A stretch of 49,277 bases of DNA from Rubrivivax sp. (GTDB lineage Bacteria > Pseudomonadota > Gammaproteobacteria > Burkholderiales > Burkholderiaceae_C), in contig JAHCKS010000033.1 in the NCBI GenBank assembly GCA_026125665.1, positions 1-49,277 on the forward strand. The letters run 5' to 3'. Below the pieces are notes generated by a model. It ran no database searches. It was not told the origin of the DNA and was given only the letters and a program-made list of their open reading frames with translations. This document shows positions 26,370 to 33,668 of this stretch, piece after piece (within the stretch, counting starts at the first letter, position 1; every line of letters begins with the position of its first letter). Made by a program: the position numbers and the translations under genes.

Positions 26370-27902
26370 TCACCGCCCCCTCACCACCTCCACCGCCCGC
26401 TTCGGATGGATCAGGTTCCGCCGCCCATCCGCCGTGCGCTCCGCCGTCTGCACGATCACCTCGATCACCTGCGGCGGCGTCAGCTCGGGGTCGATCGCCA
26501 GCAGCTTGGCCGCCAGGTTGGCCACCTGCGGCGCGGCCATCGAGGTGCCGGAAAGCGCCACGCGCGTGCCGCCGGGCAGGTAGCTCTCCACCTGGTAGCC
26601 GTTGGCGTGCACCTTCACCATCTTGCCGCAGCTCGTGAAGCTGGCCTCGTCGCCCGCCTGGTCCACCGCGCCCACGGTCAGCAGGTTGGGCAGCACGATC
26701 GCCGCCGGGATGTCTTCGACGAAGGCCGGGTCGTTGTTGCTGTTGCCGGCCGCGGTGACGAAGAGGATGCCGGGCGCGCCGGCAAAGGCCTCGGTGAGCG
26801 CCTTCTTCTGCATCTCGAAGTAGAGGCGCGGGTCCGAGAAGCCCTTGGTCATCGCCGTCAGCTCCGGGAGGCGCGCGCGCACGGCCTCGGGCAGCGGCAC
26901 CAGCAGGCTCTTCGAGGGCCGGCCGTACTTGTCGTAGGCGATGAAGACCGGCCGGCCCTTCGCGTCGCGCACCACCCGGTCACCGAAGAGCGATACGTCG
27001 ACCCCGCTGTCCCACACCGAGATGCGCACCGGCGCCAGCTTGCGGCCCGGCCAGGCCGCGGGGTCGAGCACGGCCTCGCGCGCGGCCCAGATGTCGGGCT
27101 TCACCACCTTGTGCGCATCGAGATAGGCGCCGAAGGCGGCCGTGAAGGTGGCCTTCAGCGGCAGCGTGGCCAGCAGGCCGAAGCGCGCGTAGACGAGGCC
27201 CGGCGCGAAGTCCGAGCTCAGCGCGCCGGTGCTGGTGGCGATGGGCTGCATCACCTCGCGCACGCGGCCGAGGATCAGCCCCTCGCCGATGAGCTCGGCC
27301 CCTTGCTTGAGCTCGCGGATGTCGTTGGCGATCACCGCATAGGGCAGCGGCGCCAGCTCGCGCGCGATGCCCTCGGCCACGGCGCGCTGGAAGGCCTCGC
27401 CGGCCGGGCCGTGTGCCTTGGCGGCGGCGGCCATCACGCGCAGCCGCAGGCCCGAGAGCAGCTTGTCGGCGGGCTTGTCCTGCAGGCCGCGCACTTCCTC
27501 GGCGCGCGCGAGCGCCTCGTCGTAGCGGCCGTCGAGGTAATCGAGCAGGGCGATGCGCGTGACGAGGTCGCGCTTGGTCGCGTGGTCGGGGATGTCGTAG
27601 GCGTCGAGCACGCCCTGCGTGTCGCGCCGCAGCGCCGCCGCGAACGGCGCGAACCTGTCGGCCGAGCGCACGATGTCCTCGAGCGGGCCCGCGACCTTGT
27701 AGGTGAAGCGCGGCAGGTCGGCCGCCTTCTCGATGCGCGGCTGGGTGGCCTGCGCCCAGGCGGCGGCAGTCGCCAGGCCGAGGCTGGTGATCGCGAAGGT
27801 GACGGCGAGAGGGGAGACGGAAGCGAGAGCGCCGGCGGCAGCGCCAGCCGCGGCCATGCGCGCGCAGGCGCGGCAGAGGGTCCTGAACATGAAAGCAGGC
27901 AT
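26370..27902 (-). CDS. S8 (subtilisin-like) peptidase homologue lacking the catalytic histidine
   Basis: 510 aa with a signal peptide (cleavage near AAAWAQA, about residue 45) and a long N-terminal helical region. The catalytic aspartate motif WDSGVDV is at D298, the oxyanion asparagine in AAGNSN at N387 and the nucleophile in SGTSMAAP at S454. The N-to-S spacing (67) equals subtilisin. Between D298 and N387 there is no histidine and no HGT motif, and the interval is shorter than normal, so the block carrying the catalytic His appears deleted in frame. It should be inactive as a protease or a decaying gene. The start could also be 27890. Confidence 0.8.
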   Translation of the reverse strand: MPAFMFRTLCRACARMAAAGAAAGALASVSPLAVTFAITSLGLATAAAWAQATQPRIEKAADLPRFTYKVAGPLEDIVRSADRFAPFAAALRRDTQGVLDAYDIPDHATKRDLVTRIALLDYLDGRYDEALARAEEVRGLQDKPADKLLSGLRLRVMAAAAKAHGPAGEAFQRAVAEGIARELAPLPYAVIANDIRELKQGAELIGEGLILGRVREVMQPIATSTGALSSDFAPGLVYARFGLLATLPLKATFTAAFGAYLDAHKVVKPDIWAAREAVLDPAAWPGRKLAPVRISVWDSGVDVSLFGDRVVRDAKGRPVFIAYDKYGRPSKSLLVPLPEAVRARLPELTAMTKGFSDPRLYFEMQKKALTEAFAGAPGILFVTAAGNSNNDPAFVEDIPAAIVLPNLLTVGAVDQAGDEASFTSCGKMVKVHANGYQVESYLPGGTRVALSGTSMAAPQVANLAAKLLAIDPELTPPQVIEVIVQTAERTADGRRNLIHPKRAVEVVRGR

Positions 27903-28061
27903 CGTGCTCGGCCGGCCGCGCCGGCCCCGGGGCTGGATCGAGGGCAACGATCCTAGGCGAGCAGGTGCCCGCAGCCGGCCCGCGTGCGACGAATCGCGCT
28001 TCCCGCGGTCCGGACCGCACGGGCGCACCGGGGACGCCCGGCGCTGCGCCGCCGCGCAGGC

Positions 28062-28634
28062 TCAGCTGGCGCCGTAGATCGCCGCCGTCACCATCACTTC
28101 CTGGACCTCATGGCGCCGGTGCAGCGACAGGCCCAGCGCGGCCATGTCCCCGGCCTCGCGCGCCAGGACCTGCTGCGCGAAGGGCAGGAACTCCTCCTCC
28201 TCGGTGCGCACGTGCTCGTTGAAGCGCCTCACCAGTTCGTGCAGCAGCGTGGCGTCCAGCCGGGGCAGGTAGCCGTTCGCGATGCCCTGCACGGCCGGCT
28301 CCAGCTGTTGCCAGACCTGGGCGATCTCCCGGTGCTCGCGCACCAGCTGCTCGACCATGGCCCGGGCCCGGTCCTCCTCGGCACCCGGCCGCACCACCTG
28401 GAGGACGGCCGGGAACAGGTCGCGCTCCTCGTCGTCGTGGTGGGCGAGCAGGCGGTCGCGGAACATCTTCACCACGTCGGCAGCGCACGCGCGCGCCCCA
28501 GCGGCGGTGGCGACCATCTCGGGCAGCCGCAGCGAGGACTCGAGCAGCGTCACGAACCCGACGTGGCACCTGGAGAAGTCCTGCAGCGGGGCGTCGGCTC
28601 CGGCCGCCTGGCCGGGGCTTGGTGTGTACGACAC
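28062..28634 (-). CDS. Hemerythrin HHE cation-binding domain protein
   Basis: 190 aa, helical bundle with hemerythrin-type ligand motifs: LLAHHDDEERDLFP, LVREHREI and FNEHVRTEEEEFLPF. It binds a diiron centre and may sense or carry O2, or protect against NO or oxygen. Start is GTG at 28634 (VSYTPSPGQ), preceded by a purine-rich AAAGGGGGTG; no ATG is close. An FNR-like site lies about 64 bp upstream, suggesting induction at low oxygen. Confidence 0.88.
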   Translation of the reverse strand: MSYTPSPGQAAGADAPLQDFSRCHVGFVTLLESSLRLPEMVATAAGARACAADVVKMFRDRLLAHHDDEERDLFPAVLQVVRPGAEEDRARAMVEQLVREHREIAQVWQQLEPAVQGIANGYLPRLDATLLHELVRRFNEHVRTEEEEFLPFAQQVLAREAGDMAALGLSLHRRHEVQEVMVTAAIYGAS

Positions 28635-28691
28635 GGCACACCCCCTTTGGCGAGTTTCGCTGCCAGTCTGGCACTCCCCTGCGGGAGATCC

Positions 28692-28705
28692 TTGATGCGC
28701 GTCAT
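28692..28705 (-). promoter_or_regulatory. Candidate FNR/Anr box upstream of the hemerythrin gene
   Basis: TTGATGCGCGTCAT: the first half-site TTGAT is perfect and the second (GTCAT against ATCAA) has two mismatches. Similar TTGAT-GCGC-GTCAA sites are common for FNR-type regulators. Its centre is about 64 bp from the hemerythrin start, compatible with class II activation. Confidence 0.45.
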
Positions 28706-28801
28706 GCCGGAACGCCGACCGACTTCGGCCCGCCCGCGGGCTCGCCGTCGCCACCGGCCCAGGGGGCGCCTCGGCACGCTGCCGGATCGGCGGTGGCGCA
28801 C

Positions 28802-30124
28802 TCAGGGAATGGCGTACGGCTGCCCGTCCGGCGTGTCCAGCGCGATGGCCCGGTACAGGGCGCGCCAGCTGTCCGGCGGATAACTCGCCGGGTCGCGCGG
28901 CGCCAGGTACTCGACGAGGTCGAAGTGGTTCGTCCGGCGGTTGCGCACCTCGTCGCCGAGGTCGGCCGTGCCGCGGATGTGCGACATGATCGAGCGGGCG
29001 AGCAGCGAGTAGGCCCAGGGCGCCGAGCCGATGCCGTCGAGGCCGACGCCGGGGAAGTAGAGGTTGGGCGCGTCGGCGCTGCGCACGATGCCGCGGCAGC
29101 GGGCGGTCAGCGCTTCCAGCGTGCGGATCGAGGCGATCTCGGGCGCTTCGAAGTACGACAGGTCCACCGTGTAGCCCGTGCCCCAGAGCAGCAGGTCCAC
29201 GTGCTCGAGCCGGTGCCCGCCGCCGAGCGTGACGGTGCCGCCTTCGATGCGCTCGACGCCGGCGCGGTGGCGCTCGATGCGCGCGAAGTTCGCCAGCATG
29301 CCGGCCCGGCCGGGCATCAGCTGGTCGTGCTCCACGTCGAACGGCCGGGCCGGCATGATGTCGGCGATGCCGAACTTCGCGTAGCGCTCGCGCATGTCGC
29401 CGCCGATGGCCGCGCTCTGCTCGGCGGTCGTCTTGCCGCTGGCCTGCAGCCGCGCGAAGCCGCGCACGCTGCCGGCGATGGGCTTGGGTTTGCTCGTCGG
29501 CAGGAACCAGCGCAGGCCGCGGTAGGCCCACGCCACGTGGCGCGCGCCGTGCTGGAAGCACAGCTCCAGCAGGTCGAAGGCCGAGGCCCCGCCGCCGACG
29601 ACGAGCACGTGGCGGCCGCTCAGCAGCTCGGGCTCGTGCAGCGCGCTCGAGTGGAACTCGCGCACCGTGCTCGCGTTGCGCGTGATGTCCGGCAGCACCG
29701 GCGTGTTGTGCGCACCCGTCGCGGCGATGAGGTGGCGGGCACGGACGATGCCGTGAGGCGTCGCCAGTTCCCAGGCCGTGCCGGCCCGGCGGGCGCACTG
29801 CACCGGCGTGTTGAGCCGGATGCCCGAGCCGAGGGCGAAGCGCTCGACCCACGCCTCGATGTTGGCCAGGATGTGCGGCTGCGTGGAGCCGCGAAGCGGC
29901 AGGTCGCCGAGCGTCCAGTCGGCGGGGCTGATCTGGATGTCCTGCCACGCCGGCACGCGGCACCACAACCCGCCGACGCGGCCTTCCCGCTCCAGCACGA
30001 CGGCGTCCAGGCCGGCCTTGCGCGCATAGCGCAGCGCCACCACGCCGCACAGGCCGCCGCCGACGATGGCGACGTCGAGCACCCGGCCGTCGTCGGGCGG
30101 CGCGCCGCTGCGTTCCGCGCTCAC
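28802..30124 (-). CDS. FAD/NAD(P)-dependent flavin monooxygenase-like protein
   Basis: 440 aa. The FAD-binding Rossmann motif VAIVGGGLCG is at the N-terminus and a second, NAD(P)-binding motif VLVVGGGASAFD near residue 170. It is preceded by REFHSSALHEPELLSGRH, which resembles the flavin-containing monooxygenase fingerprint region. LLWGTGY matches the family's late ATG motif. The GTG at 30124 overlaps the TGA of the upstream redoxin gene as GTGA, so translation is coupled and the two proteins likely work together. The substrate is unknown. Confidence 0.88.
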   Translation of the reverse strand: MSAERSGAPPDDGRVLDVAIVGGGLCGVVALRYARKAGLDAVVLEREGRVGGLWCRVPAWQDIQISPADWTLGDLPLRGSTQPHILANIEAWVERFALGSGIRLNTPVQCARRAGTAWELATPHGIVRARHLIAATGAHNTPVLPDITRNASTVREFHSSALHEPELLSGRHVLVVGGGASAFDLLELCFQHGARHVAWAYRGLRWFLPTSKPKPIAGSVRGFARLQASGKTTAEQSAAIGGDMRERYAKFGIADIMPARPFDVEHDQLMPGRAGMLANFARIERHRAGVERIEGGTVTLGGGHRLEHVDLLLWGTGYTVDLSYFEAPEIASIRTLEALTARCRGIVRSADAPNLYFPGVGLDGIGSAPWAYSLLARSIMSHIRGTADLGDEVRNRRTNHFDLVEYLAPRDPASYPPDSWRALYRAIALDTPDGQPYAIP

Positions 30125-31245
30125 TCGGCGCCGGCCGCGGGCAACGCGGCGATGTCGGCAGGTGGGTAGTAGGGCTTGTCGCCGAGCGCATCGACCCGCG
30201 CCCAGAACTCGGGCCCGGCAGCCAGGCCGCGTGCGTCTCTTGCGGCGGCCTGCCGCCACATCGCCCACGAGTCGGGGTGCAGCCGCGAGGCCTCGGCCAT
30301 CTGCGCCTGCGCTTCGTCGGCGTGGCCCTGGCGCAGCAGGTGGCAGCCGAGGCGGAAGTGCGCGTGCGCCAGCGCGATGTCGTCCTTTGGCACGCCGAGC
30401 TTCGCCGCGGCGCGCCCGGCGTCGAGCACGTGCACGCTGGCCGGGCCGCGCCGCACCCAGTCGCGCACGGCGTCGACGTAGGCGGCCTTGGCGCGGTGGC
30501 GCGCGGCGATCGCCGCCTCGGGCACCACGAAAGTCCTGCGGTCCATCGCGCGGAACGAGTCGATCGAACCGGCGGTCTCGGGCGGGCGCACGATGCGGCC
30601 GCGTTCGTCGATCCACACCGCCTGCGGCACGTTCACCAGGTTGTACAGGTCGGCGACATGGTGCTCGCGGTCGATCAGGCAGGGGTACGAAGGCTTCGCG
30701 GCTTCGATCCACGGCCGCGCCGCCTCGGGCTGGTCGAGGGCGACGGCCAGCACCGTGAACGCCGGGTCCTTCAGCTCCTCGGCCAGCGACTGCTGCAGCG
30801 ACTGCCACACGGGCAAGTCAGCGCGGCACCCTCACCACGAAGCCCAGGTGGCGAGGAAGACCTTGCGCCCGCGGAACGAAGAGAGGCGGTGCCGGCGCCC
30901 GTCGAGGTCGGGCAGCTCGAAGTCCGGCGCTTCGAGCGTGGCCATCGCCGCGGCGCGCTGCGTGGCGCCGGTGCCCAGCACCCAGGTCCGCGACGCGGCG
31001 TCGTGCACGACGGGCTGCCCGCTGCGGCGCCACACCGCGGCCAGGTCCAGGCGGCCGTCGCGAACGAGGGCATCGGCGCCGGCCGGCGGCAGCGGCACGC
31101 AGGTGTCGCCGTGGCACAGCCCCTCGGGCTTCCAGGCCCAGCCGGTGGCGCGCTCGATGGCCGCGGCGTCGAGCCACAGCCCGTCGCCCGCGGCCTGCCC
31201 TTCGGGGCAGGGTGTCGCGCGCTGCTCGTGAAGCACGGTGATCAT
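30121..31245 (-). CDS. Candidate selenoprotein: TlpA/redoxin-domain protein with C-terminal TPR, in-frame UGA at the active site
   Basis: Reading through one TGA (30834-30832) gives 374 residues in a single frame from the ATG at 31245 (GGAG upstream). The N-terminal part (1-105) has CHGDTC and is of unknown type. Residues 108-230 form a thioredoxin fold (APDFELPDLDG, FLATWASW-U-GCRADLPVWQ, LIDREHHVADLYNLVNVP, VWIDERGRIV), and the rest a TPR-like helical region. The UGA at codon 138 falls where relatives, from memory, have the first Cys of a WASWCGCR motif. A bulged hairpin follows at SECIS distance. The downstream FAD gene is coupled by GTGA. The alternative is a nonsense mutation or sequencing error. 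Confidence 0.75.
30800..30819 (-). promoter_or_regulatory. SECIS-like stem-loop after the in-frame UGA
   Basis: On the minus strand, GACU, a bulged U (30815 or 30816), GCC, loop CGUGU, then GGCAGUC forms a 7-bp stem. The loop G (30810) is its second base and 21 bases lie between it and the UGA. A bulged U and a G-U in the apical loop are also features of the E. coli fdhF SECIS. A competing 8-bp stem (30828-30821 with 30810-30803) is possible. Structure by eye only. Confidence 0.55.
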
Positions 31246-31312
31246 CGCAGGTCTCCGTCGTCTTGTTGCGGTCTTGTCGTTGCGCTGCGCGGTCGGCCGC
31301 TGGCTGCGCGCC

Positions 31313-31975
31313 CTACTTCCCGAACACCGCCTGCAGGATGCGGCTGCCGGTGCGCACGGGGTCGGCGCGGATCTTCTTCTCCTCCTCGCCGATCATGAAG
31401 AAGAGCCCGTCGAGCGCCTTGCCGGTGATGTACTGCTGCAGGTTCGCCTGCTCCGGTTTCACCAGGCCGAAGGCGCTCGCCTTGTCGGCGAAGGCGTTGT
31501 AGCGCGCGGCCAGCGACACCTTGCGCGTGGCCTCGGTGACGATGGGCAGGAACTTCACGCCGAGCGGCTCGCGCGTCTTCTCGGCGAAGTAGTCGGTGAC
31601 GGAGGTGCCGCTGCCGCGCACGATGCGGATGGCGTCCTGCAAGCTGATCTTGCGCGCCGCGTCCACCAGCAGTGCCTTGCCCATCGGCACGGCCTGCTCG
31701 GCGGCGCGGTTCATCGACGTGACGAGCTCGTCGACGCGCCGGCGCTGGCCGATGGCGCGCAGGAACTTCGCCGTGTCGTCGAGGAAGTCGGGCAGCGGGA
31801 TGCGCACGCGCTCGTTGCCGAGGAAGCCGTTCTCGCGCCCGAGCAGGCCGACGGCGGCGAGCGCGCCGCGCTCGAGCGCGGCGCGGATGCCGCTGGCGGC
31901 GTCGGCTTCGGACAGCGCGTGCGCACGCATCGAGGCCACGGCGGCGGCGGACAGGACGAAGGCTCGACGTTGCAT
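31313..31975 (-). CDS. DUF4197 family periplasmic protein
   Basis: 220 aa from the ATG at 31975, with a short signal-like N-terminus (MQRRAFVLSAAAVASMRAHA). The body matches DUF4197: LSEADAASGIRAALERGA, the central VPMGKALLVDAARKISLQDAIRIVRG, and the terminal KALDGLFFMIGEEEKKIRADP. Function unknown. It lies 99 bp downstream of frdD on the same strand but may be transcribed separately. Confidence 0.9.
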   Translation of the reverse strand: MQRRAFVLSAAAVASMRAHALSEADAASGIRAALERGALAAVGLLGRENGFLGNERVRIPLPDFLDDTAKFLRAIGQRRRVDELVTSMNRAAEQAVPMGKALLVDAARKISLQDAIRIVRGSGTSVTDYFAEKTREPLGVKFLPIVTEATRKVSLAARYNAFADKASAFGLVKPEQANLQQYITGKALDGLFFMIGEEEKKIRADPVRTGSRILQAVFGK

Positions 31976-32074
31976 GCCACGCTCCCGGGTACGGCGAGCG
32001 GGCATTGTCGGGCGGGCGCGCCGGCCCCGCCCGTGGCGCCGTTCCCGGGCGGCCGCACCGGCCTGTCCCGGGGT

Positions 32075-32461
32075 TCAGAGCCCCAGCAGCGCCCCGCCGG
32101 CGACGAGCGTGACCACCCCGGCGGCGCCGTAGCACGCCCAGGCGGTGGCCCGGCCGCCGTGCACGCCCACGTCGTGCAGGCTGTGCAGGATGCGATGCAC
32201 GGCGTGCCACGCGAAGAGCGAGACGATGCCCCACAGCACGAGACGCACGATCGGCTGGCCGGCGAACGCCTGCACGCGAGCGAAGTCGCCGAGCAGTCGG
32301 CCGACGGGCCAGTCGAGCGGCGCGGCGAAGCCGGTGATGAACACCAGCGCCGTGCCGAAGAGCGCGGCGAGCAGACCGCCGCCACCGAAGAGCAGCCAGA
32401 AGACCGGCGCGTGCGACCGGCGCCGCGGCGGGCCGGCGTTCATCGCGTTCATGTCGCTCAT
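32075..32461 (-). CDS. frdD: Fumarate reductase membrane anchor FrdD
   Basis: 128 aa with three hydrophobic helices. The N-terminal RRRSHAPVFWLLFGGGG strongly resembles E. coli FrdD (the P-V-FW-LLFG motif). It anchors the FrdAB catalytic part and forms the quinol site with FrdC. This type carries no heme b. The ATG at 32461 overlaps the frdC stop (ATGA). Last gene of the electron-transfer operon. Confidence 0.92.
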   Translation of the reverse strand: MSDMNAMNAGPPRRRSHAPVFWLLFGGGGLLAALFGTALVFITGFAAPLDWPVGRLLGDFARVQAFAGQPIVRLVLWGIVSLFAWHAVHRILHSLHDVGVHGGRATAWACYGAAGVVTLVAGGALLGL

Positions 32462-32880
32462 GGCGCCGCGACCCAGGCGAGCAGCAGCAGCAAGGCGCTG
32501 CAGACCACGGCCGCGAGCCAGCCGGCCCGCGTGACGACGCGCCCCGGCACGATGCGGCGGCCCATGCGCACCGGCGGCATCGTCTTGGGCATGATCTCGA
32601 ACCAGCTCTTCGCGTGCACGAAGAAGGCCACCAGCAGCACCCCGTGCAGCAGCAGCGACAGCGGCGAGCGCAGGGCCTGCAGCCACGCCGCCCACGCGGC
32701 CTCGCCGCGCGCCAGGCTGACGAGGCCGACGGTCAGCACCACGGCGTAGGCGAACACCGCCAGCGACGTCAGCTCGCGCGCCATGTAGCCCATGAAGAAC
32801 GGGTCGCGCTTCCACCAGCGCCGCATCGGGCGCACGTAGGCGCGCGGCCTGGCCGGTGGGGGTGCGGCCGCGGGCCTCAT
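32458..32880 (-). CDS. frdC: Fumarate reductase membrane anchor FrdC
   Basis: 140 aa with three helices. YVRPMRRWWKRDPFFMGYMAREL closely parallels the E. coli FrdC start, including the glutamate (in MAREL) that matches the quinone-site E29. The ATG at 32880 overlaps the frdB stop by four bases. In this operon the quinol is probably rhodoquinol, since rquA precedes frdA. Confidence 0.92.
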   Translation of the reverse strand: MRPAAAPPPARPRAYVRPMRRWWKRDPFFMGYMARELTSLAVFAYAVVLTVGLVSLARGEAAWAAWLQALRSPLSLLLHGVLLVAFFVHAKSWFEIMPKTMPPVRMGRRIVPGRVVTRAGWLAAVVCSALLLLLAWVAAP

Positions 32881-33668
32881 CGCTTCGCCTCGCGGCCCGG
32901 GCCTGGACGCAGGAAGCGGCCGAAGTAGTCGAGCGCGCTCGCCATCTTGTTCCGGTTCACGGCGTTGGCCGGGTCCACCTGCTTCGGGCAGACCTCGGAG
33001 CAATAGGTCACCGCGGTGCAGCCCCACACGCCCTCCTCGGCGTTGAGCAGGCCGGCCCGCTCTTCGCGGCCGCCGTCGCGCGAGTCGGCGTTGTAGCGGT
33101 GCAGAAGCGCCAGCACGCCCGGGCCGGTGAACCCGGGGTTCAGGCCGACCTGCGGACACGCCGCGTAGCACAGCGCGCAGTTGATGCAGCCGCTGAACGG
33201 CTCGTACTGCGCAAGCTGCTCCGGCGTCTGCAGGTACTCGCCCTCGGCCAGCGTGCGCGGCTCGGCCGGGATGAGGTAGGGCTGGATGCTCTCGAGCTTG
33301 CGCATGAAGCCCTCGAGGTTGACGACGAGGTCGCGCTCGATCGGGAAGTGCGCCAGCGCCTCCACGCGCACCGGCCCGGGCAGCAGGTCGCGCACGAAGG
33401 TCTGGCAGGCCAGGCGCGGTCGGTCGTTGACCATCATCCCGCAGCTGCCGCAGATCGCCATGCGGCACGACCAGCGCAGGCCGAGCGTGCCGTCCAGCTC
33501 GTCCTTGATGTGCAGCAGCGCCTGCAGCACCGACATGTCGTCGCTGCACGGCACCGTGAAGCGCCGCCACGCCGGCTCGGCCTCCTGCTCCGGGCGGTAG
33601 CGCAGGATCTCGAACTCGACGTCGCGCACGGCGTCGCCCGCGTGGCGTGCGGTGGAAGCGTCAGGCAT
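32877..33668 (-). CDS. frdB: Fumarate reductase iron-sulfur subunit FrdB
   Basis: 263 aa. The plant-type [2Fe-2S] cluster motif is CRMAICGSCG with a later C in RLAC. The [4Fe-4S] motif is CINCALCYAACP and the [3Fe-4S] motif CTAVTYCSEVCPKQVDP, so all three centres are complete. It carries electrons from the membrane quinol to FAD in FrdA. The ATG at 33668 overlaps the frdA end by 8 bases. Confidence 0.95.
   Translation of the reverse strand: MPDASTARHAGDAVRDVEFEILRYRPEQEAEPAWRRFTVPCSDDMSVLQALLHIKDELDGTLGLRWSCRMAICGSCGMMVNDRPRLACQTFVRDLLPGPVRVEALAHFPIERDLVVNLEGFMRKLESIQPYLIPAEPRTLAEGEYLQTPEQLAQYEPFSGCINCALCYAACPQVGLNPGFTGPGVLALLHRYNADSRDGGREERAGLLNAEEGVWGCTAVTYCSEVCPKQVDPANAVNRNKMASALDYFGRFLRPGPGREAKR

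Noticed and set aside
26007-27956. Plus-strand ORF spanning the DUF1330 remnant and the protease
   Set aside because: After about 26306 the translation is the antisense of the protease gene and has no protein-like features.
30121-30816. Independent 231-aa gene starting at a TTG
   Set aside because: It lacks a ribosome binding site and a credible start, begins in the middle of a thioredoxin fold, and is in the same frame as the upstream 137 codons. It is treated as the second half of the UGA-containing gene.
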